This document shows, piece after piece, positions 1 to 6,485 of a DNA stretch of 10,773 nt. Within the stretch, counting starts at the first letter, position 1; every line of letters begins with the position of its first letter. The translations under genes were made by a program, and so were the position numbers. The notes below the pieces were generated by a model that saw only the letters and a list, made by a program, of their open reading frames with translations, had not been told where the DNA came from and did not search any database. This DNA comes from an uncultured Porphyromonas sp. (GTDB taxonomy: Bacteria; Bacteroidota; Bacteroidia; Bacteroidales; Porphyromonadaceae): assembly GCF_947254915.1 (NCBI RefSeq), contig NZ_CAMYEZ010000077.1, positions 1-10,773 of the forward strand, written 5' to 3'.

Positions 1-2
1 AT

Positions 3-818
3 GTAGATAACTACATAGACAGCTACGGCAAGCGTAGCCCTTGGATCGAAATATACAACTCCTCGGCGGGGACAATTGACCTGGCGGGATGCTTCCTGAC
101 GGATGATCCGCAGAATCTGAAGAAGTACATGATCCCCAAGGGAGACATACTGACGATCATCAAGCCTCGACAGAGTGTGGTATTCTTTGCTGATGAGATG
201 CCTCTGCGGGGTACTTCCCACTTGAACTTCACCTTAACGCCCGAAGCTCCACACTACTTGGCTCTAGTCAGTAGCGATGGCTCCTCTATCATTGATGAGG
301 TGGAGATACCCGCAGCAATCCCTGCTGATCACTCCTACGCTCGTATCGATGATGGTGTGCGGACGGTAGCTCCTGCGAAGGCGTGGCATATCACGCAGCA
401 CACGACGCCGGGCTCCAACAATGTGGTCAAGGACAAAAACGAGAAGATCAACCGCCTACAAGAGGCTGACCCCAATGGCTTCGTCATGACGGTCACTGCT
501 ATGCTGGTGGTCTTCTTGGGTCTGCTAATCCTCTTCCTAGCCTACAAGCTGATTGGGATCGTGGCAATGCGCCTTGAGAATCGCAAGCAGGCGCTCTACA
601 AGGCACCTCACAGTGAGTCTACAACGACCGCGAGTACGACAGAAGATCCGCTCGTGGCGGTCGCCATCTCACTGGCTCTGACGACGGAGCTAGAGCTGGG
701 CGGTGGTGAGGCTCCTGGACAACTAACTATACGTCCTCGCACGCAGACTTATGAGCCGTGGAGTGACAAGAGTCAGATGATGCGTCCTACGGTGGAGTGC
801 AAGCGTCTGAAAGCGTGA
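3..818 (+). CDS. Lamin-tail domain / OadG-like gamma subunit fusion of a sodium-pumping decarboxylase (5' truncated)
   Basis: The frame is open to the left edge (271 residues visible), so the start lies outside the window; the ATG at 129 is internal to a domain and is not the true start. Visible residues 1 to about 140 look like a lamin-tail beta-sandwich: PWIEIYN, then DLAGCFLTDD, a PKGD...VVFFAD stretch, HLNFTL and a closing TPGSNN. One membrane helix follows (about residues 160-187, around MLVVFLGLLILFLAYKLIG), then a charged and Thr/Ser-rich linker. A C-terminal segment with VAVAISLAL, QLTIRPR and EPWSDK resembles the tail of OadG-family proteins. OadG is the small single-helix subunit that helps assemble biotin-dependent Na+-translocating decarboxylases. 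From the topology I infer that the lamin-tail part lies on the outer (periplasmic) face. The oadB-like gene starts 31 bp downstream, supporting one operon and one complex. No signal peptide can be judged because the N-terminus is missing. The function of the lamin-tail part is unknown. Confidence 0.75.
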   Translation, partial: VDNYIDSYGKRSPWIEIYNSSAGTIDLAGCFLTDDPQNLKKYMIPKGDILTIIKPRQSVVFFADEMPLRGTSHLNFTLTPEAPHYLALVSSDGSSIIDEVEIPAAIPADHSYARIDDGVRTVAPAKAWHITQHTTPGSNNVVKDKNEKINRLQEADPNGFVMTVTAMLVVFLGLLILFLAYKLIGIVAMRLENRKQALYKAPHSESTTTASTTEDPLVAVAISLALTTELELGGGEAPGQLTIRPRTQTYEPWSDKSQMMRPTVECKRLKA

Positions 819-849
819 TACGAACCTAAGCGATTAACGAGATAGCCTT

Positions 850-2004
850 ATGAATTTCTGGAACTTCCTTGTTGACAATATAGAGATCTTCTCTACCTAC
901 ACTGGCTTTGCCAATGTGACGACGGGTCACGTAATCATGATCCTGGTCGGTGCCCTATTTATCTTCCTCGGCATACGCTTTAGGTTCGAGCCTCTGCTCC
1001 TGATCCCGATAGGCTTTGGTATGCTGATCGGCAATATACCCTTTAAGGATGCGGGTCTACAGATCGGCATTTACGAGGAGGGCTCTGTCCTCAACATCCT
1101 GTACCAAGGAGTGAGACAGGGGTGGTACCCTCCACTGATCTTCCTCGGTATCGGAGCGATGACGGACTTCTCAGCACTGATCTCCAATCCTAAGCTGATG
1201 CTGATCGGTGCGGCTGCGCAGTTTGGTATCTTTGGTGCTTATATGATCGCCTTGCAGCTGGGCTTCGAGCCAAACGCTGCAGGTGCTATCGGTATCATCG
1301 GCGGTGCTGATGGCCCGACGGCTATCTTCCTTTCGTCCAAGCTGGCACCCGACCTACTCGGTGCGATCGCTGTCTCGGCTTACTCCTACATGGCGCTGGT
1401 ACCGATCATACAGCCACCCTTCATGCGTCTGCTGACAACTAATAAGGAGCGACGCATCAGGATGAAGGCTCCCCGCAAGGTGTCTCGTGTAGAGCGTATC
1501 CTCTTCCCGATCTTTGGTCTGCTCCTGACGGGCTTTCTCGTTCCCTCGGGCTTGCCTCTACTGGGGATGCTCTTCTTCGGTAACATCCTCAAGGAGAGTG
1601 GCGTCTGCGATCGTCTAGCTCGCACAGCTCGTGAGCCACTTATTGACGTAATCACCATCCTACTAGGTGTGACGGTGGGAGCCTCAACACAGGCTACGCA
1701 CTTCCTCACGCTTGACTCGGTGAAGATATTTATGCTCGGTGCGCTCTCCTTTATTATAGCCACCTGCTCGGGGGTACTTTTTGTCAAGGTGATGAACCTC
1801 TTCCTCAAGGAGGGCAACAAGATCAATCCGCTGATCGGCAATGCGGGCGTGTCGGCTGTCCCTGACTCGGCTCGCATATCGCAAATCGAGGGCGTCAAGT
1901 ACGACCGGACGAACTACCTGCTGATGCATGCGATGGGACCGAATGTGGCTGGCGTCATCGGCTCGGCCGTAGCTGCGGGTGTCCTCCTCGGCTTCCTCTC
2001 GTAA
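850..2004 (+). CDS. oadB: Sodium ion-translocating decarboxylase, beta subunit (OadB/MmdB family)
   Basis: This 384-residue, strongly hydrophobic protein matches the family in length and motifs. It is the membrane channel that couples decarboxylation of carboxybiotin to Na+ export in oxaloacetate, methylmalonyl-CoA or glutaconyl-CoA decarboxylases. Visible family motifs are GFGMLIGNIP (55-64), GIGAMTDF (100-107), GGADGPTAIF (151-160, with the Asp corresponding to the essential membrane Asp of the family), NAGVSAVPDSAR (331-342) and HAMGPNVAGVIGSAVAAG near the C-terminus. All the conserved polar residues I would expect are present, so it should be active. It follows the lamin-tail/OadG gene by 31 bp and has no promoter of its own that I can see. 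Substrate cannot be read from this subunit; methylmalonyl-CoA (the propionate route common in Bacteroidales) is my preferred guess. The symbol denotes the family; mmdB would be equally fair. Confidence 0.93.
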   Translation: MNFWNFLVDNIEIFSTYTGFANVTTGHVIMILVGALFIFLGIRFRFEPLLLIPIGFGMLIGNIPFKDAGLQIGIYEEGSVLNILYQGVRQGWYPPLIFLGIGAMTDFSALISNPKLMLIGAAAQFGIFGAYMIALQLGFEPNAAGAIGIIGGADGPTAIFLSSKLAPDLLGAIAVSAYSYMALVPIIQPPFMRLLTTNKERRIRMKAPRKVSRVERILFPIFGLLLTGFLVPSGLPLLGMLFFGNILKESGVCDRLARTAREPLIDVITILLGVTVGASTQATHFLTLDSVKIFMLGALSFIIATCSGVLFVKVMNLFLKEGNKINPLIGNAGVSAVPDSARISQIEGVKYDRTNYLLMHAMGPNVAGVIGSAVAAGVLLGFLS

Positions 2005-2058
2005 GGCTCTACGGGTAGTCCCGCTGTCGGGGCACGAAGTCTCTAGTAGGTTATTTTG

Positions 2059-2075
2059 TATCTTTGCGGGCAAAG
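2059..2075 (+). promoter_or_regulatory. Candidate Bacteroidetes-type -7 box and palindrome upstream of ftsH
   Basis: TATCTTTG at 2059-2066 matches the Bacteroidetes -7 consensus TAnnTTTG, and lies 78 bp before the ftsH ATG. It overlaps a perfect inverted repeat, CTTTGC (2062-2067) and GCAAAG (2070-2075), separated by two bases. No clear TTG-type -33 element is seen at the usual distance. A TATTTTG stretch lies immediately upstream. The same arrangement recurs at 10117-10142. Consensus from the literature on Bacteroides promoters; use here is inferred. Confidence 0.6.
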
Positions 2076-2144
2076 GTGTGCCAAGAGGTCTACTAGGGGC
2101 GTTGTGGTACGCTTTTTGAGAGGTGAACTAGAAAGAGAACATAG

Positions 2145-4256
2145 ATGAATAAGCATATTAAAAACCCTCTGGGTGCTCCTACTCCTGACCCTCAGGGTTC
2201 TGACCCACGACGTGGCAAGCGTCGCTTTAATCCGATGTGGATCTACCTGTCGGCTGTACTCATACTGCTCATGCTCTTTTTCTTACCGTCCGAGCAACCG
2301 ACGAATAGTAAGGAGGTGGGGTGGACTGAGTTCCAGCAGTTGCTCCGCAAGGAGGTCGCTACCAAGGTAGAGGTCAACCAAACGAAGGGAGTGGCTGTCG
2401 CTACGATCAATCCTAAGAAGGTGGGGCTGGTCTACAGCGAGCAGGAGCTGCAAAACTTGGAGCAACGGGGCTTCCCCTTTCGCATTACCCAGACTCAGTA
2501 TAAGGTCAAGTGTGTCCCCCCGTCGGTAGATCGTTTTGACGAATTTGTTGAAAAGGAGGGTATCGCTGTAGCAGTCCAGTATAAGACGGATAGTGCCAGC
2601 TTTTGGATAGTCCTCCTCAACTGGGCTCCGCTGATTCTAATCCTTGTCTTTTGGATATGGATGTTTCGCCGTATGAGCGGTGGTCCTGGAGGCAAGGGCG
2701 GTGGTCCTGGCGGGGTCTTCAATGTGGGGAAGTCCAAGGCTAAGCTCTATGACAAGAATGAGTCGCACGTCACCTTCGACGATGTGGCGGGACTCCACGA
2801 AGCTAAGCAGGAGCTACAGGAGATTGTTGAGTTCCTCAAGAATCCCGACAAGTACACCAAGCTAGGCGGTAAGATCCCCAAGGGAGCGCTCCTCGTAGGT
2901 CCTCCAGGGACTGGTAAGACGCTCTTTGCGAAGGCGGTCGCTGGCGAAGCGCACGTGCCTTTCTTCTCCATATCGGGTTCGGACTTCGTGGAGATGTTCG
3001 TTGGTGTAGGCGCCTCCCGTGTTCGTGACCTCTTCAAGCAGGCGAAGGAGAAGTCGCCCTGTATCATCTTCATCGATGAGATCGACGCTGTGGGGCGTGC
3101 TCGTAGCAAGAACGCCGGCTTCAGCAGTAATGATGAGCGGGAGAACACTCTCAACCAGCTCCTCACCGAGATGGACGGCTTTGACGGTAATAGCGGGGTG
3201 ATTATCCTCGCAGCGACGAACCGTGTGGACATCCTTGACAAGGCGCTCCTACGTGCTGGGCGCTTTGACCGCCAGATCTACGTAGACCTACCCGACTTGA
3301 ACGACCGCAAGGAGATCTTCCTCGTACATATGAAGGGGCTCAAGCTAGGCGCAGACGTAGATGTGGATCAACTATCGCGACAAACGCCAGGCTTCTCGGG
3401 AGCTGACATAGCAAACGTCTGCAACGAGGCTGCGCTCATAGCGGCCCGCCACGACAAGCAGGCGATCGAAAAGCAAGACTTCATGGACGCTGTGGATCGT
3501 ATCATCGGCGGTCTGGAGAAGAAGAACAAGATCATCACCGAGGACGAGCGTCGTAGCATCGCCATCCACGAGGCAGGTCATGCTACCATCAGCTGGATGA
3601 CGGAGTATGGCAATCCTTTGGTCAAGGTGACCATCGTGCCTCGTGGCAAGGCGCTTGGCGCTGCGTGGTATATGCCCGAGGAGCGTCAGATCACCCATAC
3701 GCAGGTGCTTCTAGACGAACTATGCTCGCTACTGGGCGGTCGTGCGGCTGAGGAGCTTTTCCTCAAGCGTATCTCGACGGGTGCTGCCAATGACCTAGAG
3801 CGTGTCACCAAGCTCGCCTACGCTATGATTACCTACTACGGTATGAGTGACAAGCTCCCCAACATCAACTACGCCGACTTGCAGAGCGATGGCTATACAT
3901 TCCAAAAGCCGTACAGTGAGGAAACGGCAGTCATCATTGACCAGGAGGTTTCCAAGCTCATTGCCACACAGTATGCTCGTGCTAAGGAGCTCCTGACACA
4001 GTACGCTGAGCAGCATCACAAGCTGGCTGAGCTACTCCTAGAGCGCGAGGTGATCTACACAGAAGATGTGGAGGCGATCCTCGGCAAGCGCCAGTGGACC
4101 TCCCGCTCGGACGAGATCGATGCGCTCAACGAAGCAGCCCGTGCCCAGCGCCAAGCTAATGCTACCCCTCCGCCCTACATTAAAAAGGAGGGGGACCACA
4201 CTACGCCCGCTTCCTCAGAGGAGAAAAACGATGAGGAGCCTGCAGAAAGCGAATAG
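2145..4256 (+). CDS. ftsH: ATP-dependent zinc metalloprotease FtsH
   Basis: This 703-residue membrane-anchored AAA+ protease degrades misfolded membrane and some short-lived soluble proteins as a hexamer at the inner membrane. The order is: a basic N-terminus, helix 1 (about 32-48), a periplasmic domain, helix 2 (about 153-175), a Gly/Pro-rich linker (179-190), the AAA+ module and the peptidase. Key residues are all present: Walker A GPPGTGKT (252-259), pore loop FVG (285-287), Walker B IIFIDEID (307-314), arginine fingers R370 and R373 in LLRAGRFDRQ, zinc site HEAGH (475-479) and the third zinc ligand D550 in GAANDLE. An acidic, low-complexity tail (about 675-703) follows the peptidase. The start at 2145 is preceded by a candidate promoter and leads directly into a typical N-terminus. 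In many Bacteroidales rsfS precedes ftsH (from memory); here oadB does, in what appears to be a separate transcription unit. Confidence 0.98.
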   Translation: MNKHIKNPLGAPTPDPQGSDPRRGKRRFNPMWIYLSAVLILLMLFFLPSEQPTNSKEVGWTEFQQLLRKEVATKVEVNQTKGVAVATINPKKVGLVYSEQELQNLEQRGFPFRITQTQYKVKCVPPSVDRFDEFVEKEGIAVAVQYKTDSASFWIVLLNWAPLILILVFWIWMFRRMSGGPGGKGGGPGGVFNVGKSKAKLYDKNESHVTFDDVAGLHEAKQELQEIVEFLKNPDKYTKLGGKIPKGALLVGPPGTGKTLFAKAVAGEAHVPFFSISGSDFVEMFVGVGASRVRDLFKQAKEKSPCIIFIDEIDAVGRARSKNAGFSSNDERENTLNQLLTEMDGFDGNSGVIILAATNRVDILDKALLRAGRFDRQIYVDLPDLNDRKEIFLVHMKGLKLGADVDVDQLSRQTPGFSGADIANVCNEAALIAARHDKQAIEKQDFMDAVDRIIGGLEKKNKIITEDERRSIAIHEAGHATISWMTEYGNPLVKVTIVPRGKALGAAWYMPEERQITHTQVLLDELCSLLGGRAAEELFLKRISTGAANDLERVTKLAYAMITYYGMSDKLPNINYADLQSDGYTFQKPYSEETAVIIDQEVSKLIATQYARAKELLTQYAEQHHKLAELLLEREVIYTEDVEAILGKRQWTSRSDEIDALNEAARAQRQANATPPPYIKKEGDHTTPASSEEKNDEEPAESE

Positions 4257-4268
4257 TCCTATCTAGAC

Positions 4269-4313
4269 AGTCGGACAGAGATACTCACCCACGGAGCGTC
4301 TCTCTGCCCGACT
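4269..4313 (+). terminator. Strong hairpin between ftsH and cdsA (terminator, attenuator or processing site)
   Basis: Arms 4269-4281 (AGTCGGACAGAGA) and 4301-4313 (TCTCTGCCCGACT) pair over 13 positions with a single A/C mismatch. Inside, CTC (4284-4286) can pair with GAG (4294-4296), closing a 7-nt loop. No clear U-tract follows (the next bases are AACTTATTAAG), so a classical intrinsic terminator is not certain. No TAnnTTTG box is seen between it and cdsA, so cdsA probably relies on read-through from ftsH, and the hairpin may tune or process that transcript. Confidence 0.5.
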
Positions 4314-4364
4314 AACTTATTAAGTCCTACGCAACTCACGACAATTACTGAACACAACGCTACC

Positions 4365-5198
4365 ATGTCGAACTTCACCACTCGCCTTGTCTCGGGAACT
4401 ATATATGTAGCACTCATCGTGCTAGTCCTAGCCCTCTCCATAGTTTGGGGATTATGGGTATTGCTCTCCTTCTTTGCGGTGGCAGGGCTCATCGAGTTCA
4501 ATCAGCTCACCCGAGTCAACCGCCCCTACATCTTCCGCATCGTGCTAGACTGCGCAGCTGCCGTTTGGCTCCTCTACGCCACGGCACAGAGCGGTATGGC
4601 GATCACCCTTGGTCTAGGCATCTACATTCCTTACATGCTCTACCTCCTCTATGTCGTCTGTCGCTCCACATTCCTCCCGCACAAGGACATGCTCCCCAGT
4701 CTCGGCAACAGCCTCATAGGCCAGCTCTACATTGCCGTCCCCCTTGCGCTGGCCATTAGGCTAACCCTTACGATCAATCCCTTCTTCCCCATAACGCACT
4801 ACAACGGGATGCTCCTGCTCGCCATCTTCATCTTCATATGGGTCAATGACACGGGTGCATACCTCGTCGGCTCACGATGGGGCAAAACACCCTTGGCACC
4901 AAGCATCTCTCCAAAGAAGACCGTTGAGGGCTCCATCGGAGGACTCCTCCTCGCCCTCCTCTCAGCGGTCATCCTGCGCCTGCTCCTATTCCCAGAGCTA
5001 AGCTGGCTGAGCATCTTGCTCATCGCTGCGGTCGTCGCTATCTTCGGCACCATCGGGGACCTCTTTGAGAGTAGCCTCAAGCGTCAGGCAGGTGTCAAGG
5101 ATTCGGGCAAGCTCATCCCAGGTCACGGAGGCATCCTCGATCGCATAGACAGCCTGCTCCTAGCTGTGCCTGCCGTCTACCTGCTCCTCGCCTTCTAG
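4365..5198 (+). CDS. cdsA: Phosphatidate cytidylyltransferase (CDP-diacylglycerol synthase)
   Basis: The product makes CDP-diacylglycerol from phosphatidic acid and CTP in the inner membrane, the branch point for bacterial phospholipids. It has 277 residues and several membrane helices, both normal for the family. The CdsA signature is complete at about residues 236-263, reading SSLKRQAGVKDSGKLIPGHG then GILDRIDSL. The preceding conserved block with WVNDTGAYLVGSRWGK (159-174) and SPKKTVEGSIGG (182-193) is also intact, so the enzyme should be active. It lies 108 bp after ftsH, a neighbourhood common in Bacteroidales, and the next gene starts 12 bp after its stop. No separate promoter is evident. 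The ATG at 4365 gives a short N-terminus followed at once by the first helix, as expected. Confidence 0.96.
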   Translation: MSNFTTRLVSGTIYVALIVLVLALSIVWGLWVLLSFFAVAGLIEFNQLTRVNRPYIFRIVLDCAAAVWLLYATAQSGMAITLGLGIYIPYMLYLLYVVCRSTFLPHKDMLPSLGNSLIGQLYIAVPLALAIRLTLTINPFFPITHYNGMLLLAIFIFIWVNDTGAYLVGSRWGKTPLAPSISPKKTVEGSIGGLLLALLSAVILRLLLFPELSWLSILLIAAVVAIFGTIGDLFESSLKRQAGVKDSGKLIPGHGGILDRIDSLLLAVPAVYLLLAF

Positions 5199-5210
5199 CA
5201 AGAAGATGCA

Positions 5211-6485
5211 GTGAACTCATCACAACGCACACCAGAAACAAGCGGATCAATACTTCGTGAAGGACTACGCTTGATAAGCTCTGGTGTAGCAGGTCAATTA
5301 GTAGCTCTGATTCTACTCTCTATCGTAGGACGTCAATACCACGAAGAGACTATGGGCGTGTTGGGAAGCTTCCTCTCCTGGGGAGGACTGCTCGCCATCA
5401 TAGCGTGTGGACGCTACGAACAGGGGATTGTGGTAGCGACACGCAAGGAGGAGTCAAATCTACTCTATCACTTAGCTCTGCGCATAGCTCTTTACTTTAC
5501 CATCGGCGTACTCCTGCCGCTATCTCTCTGCGGAGGGCTCTTTCTCTCGGCTACGACTCCGATCGGGTGGACGATATACCTACTCCCCCTTTATGTACTT
5601 CTCTTAGCTTGGTACAATGCCTCTGCACAGTGGCTCCTGCGACAGCAACAATACAAGCGTCTAGCTCAAATGCAACTAATCAAAGGAGTCGGGAACAATC
5701 TACTCAAGGTACTCTTCGGACTTCTGTCCGCAACTGTCGGATCGCTCATCGCTGCTCAACTGCTCTCCATTTTTGCCCCCTACTCTCTCTTTGCACAGGC
5801 ACTCCGTAAGGGGCTTCGCAAGCCGACGGAGGGATCAGTGATACAAGTAGCTAAGCAATACCAAGGCTTCCCTCGCTATGGCTTGACACAAGCTCTAGTA
5901 GACAACCTCTTGGGGAGCCTGCTGATACTAATGCTTCCTCTACAGTTTAGCTCCCGGGAGGTGGGCTTCTTAACGATGGCTATTATGCTAGGACGTCGCC
6001 CTCTACAGCTCATATCTGAGAATCTAGGCAGTGTGTACTTTGAGAGGATGAGCAAACAGGTTAGAGAGCGTGCACCTCTCCGTCCGATGGTACACAAGCT
6101 AATTGCATTAACCCTCCTCTTCGGAATACCCTTAGCGCTACTCCTCGCTCACTATATGACACCTCTAGTTACACTCGTGGTGGGCGAGAGATGGACGTGG
6201 TCAGCTTACATTATCACATGGATGCTACCGATGCTGATCCCCAACTTCGCCACCTCTATACTCAACGTACTGCCCGACATCTTCGGCCGTCAAAAGGCCA
6301 ATATGACGGCCCAGATTGTAATGCTAGTATTTGACCTAGTCGTCATAGTAGCTGGCTTTTCGTTCTTTACCTTTGAGCAATTTATCCCCTACTTCTATCT
6401 TCTCATCACACTAGAGCAGGTAATCTATCTTCTCTTCTTACTTTACTTCGTATGGCATTATGAACGCACACGAGTCGTCTCTTAG
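5211..6485 (+). CDS. Oligosaccharide/polysaccharide flippase family membrane protein (Wzx-like)
   Basis: This 424-residue protein has roughly 12 hydrophobic segments and the general layout of the polysaccharide flippase part of the MOP superfamily, which moves lipid-linked glycans across the inner membrane. Features supporting this are the start pattern ILREGLRLISSGVAGQLVAL with the first helix, the GRYEQGIVV motif after helix 2 (67-75; compare RYE-x-AIV in related proteins), and the central FPRYGLTQALVDNLLGSLL and PLQLISENLGSVYFERM blocks. The start is GTG at 5211, 12 bp after the cdsA stop. The ATG at 5206 is in another frame and stops after two codons, and the next in-frame ATG (codon 48) would delete helix 1. 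The stop lies inside the next gene (26-bp overlap), implying translational coupling. Substrate is unknown. ATA and AGA codons are more frequent than in ftsH/cdsA, which may indicate a different origin. Confidence 0.82.
   Translation: MNSSQRTPETSGSILREGLRLISSGVAGQLVALILLSIVGRQYHEETMGVLGSFLSWGGLLAIIACGRYEQGIVVATRKEESNLLYHLALRIALYFTIGVLLPLSLCGGLFLSATTPIGWTIYLLPLYVLLLAWYNASAQWLLRQQQYKRLAQMQLIKGVGNNLLKVLFGLLSATVGSLIAAQLLSIFAPYSLFAQALRKGLRKPTEGSVIQVAKQYQGFPRYGLTQALVDNLLGSLLILMLPLQFSSREVGFLTMAIMLGRRPLQLISENLGSVYFERMSKQVRERAPLRPMVHKLIALTLLFGIPLALLLAHYMTPLVTLVVGERWTWSAYIITWMLPMLIPNFATSILNVLPDIFGRQKANMTAQIVMLVFDLVVIVAGFSFFTFEQFIPYFYLLITLEQVIYLLFLLYFVWHYERTRVVS

Noticed and set aside
129..818. ATG at 129 as the start of the first gene
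   Set aside because: The frame continues upstream to the window edge and encodes the first strands of the lamin-tail domain.
1386..1898. Open frame of 170 codons on the - strand inside oadB
   Set aside because: It lies opposite a clearly conserved gene, has no recognisable domain and is explained by the codon bias of the other strand.
2012..2033. Mutually exclusive short hairpins CGGG-CCCG and GTCCCG-CGGGGC after oadB, as a terminator or switch
   Set aside because: Stems of only 4-6 bp and no U-tract; likely chance in GC-rich sequence.
2099..2117. GCGT-ACGC stem followed by five T in the ftsH leader, as an attenuator
   Set aside because: A 4-bp stem is too weak to support a terminator.
2676..2715. 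Repeated GGTGGTCCTGG units in ftsH as a DNA repeat element
   Set aside because: They encode the Gly/Pro linker between membrane helix 2 and the AAA+ domain, a normal flexible segment.
2747..3241. Open frame of 164 codons on the - strand inside ftsH
   Set aside because: It covers the Walker A and B coding region in antisense; the protein is Ser/Arg-rich without any known pattern.
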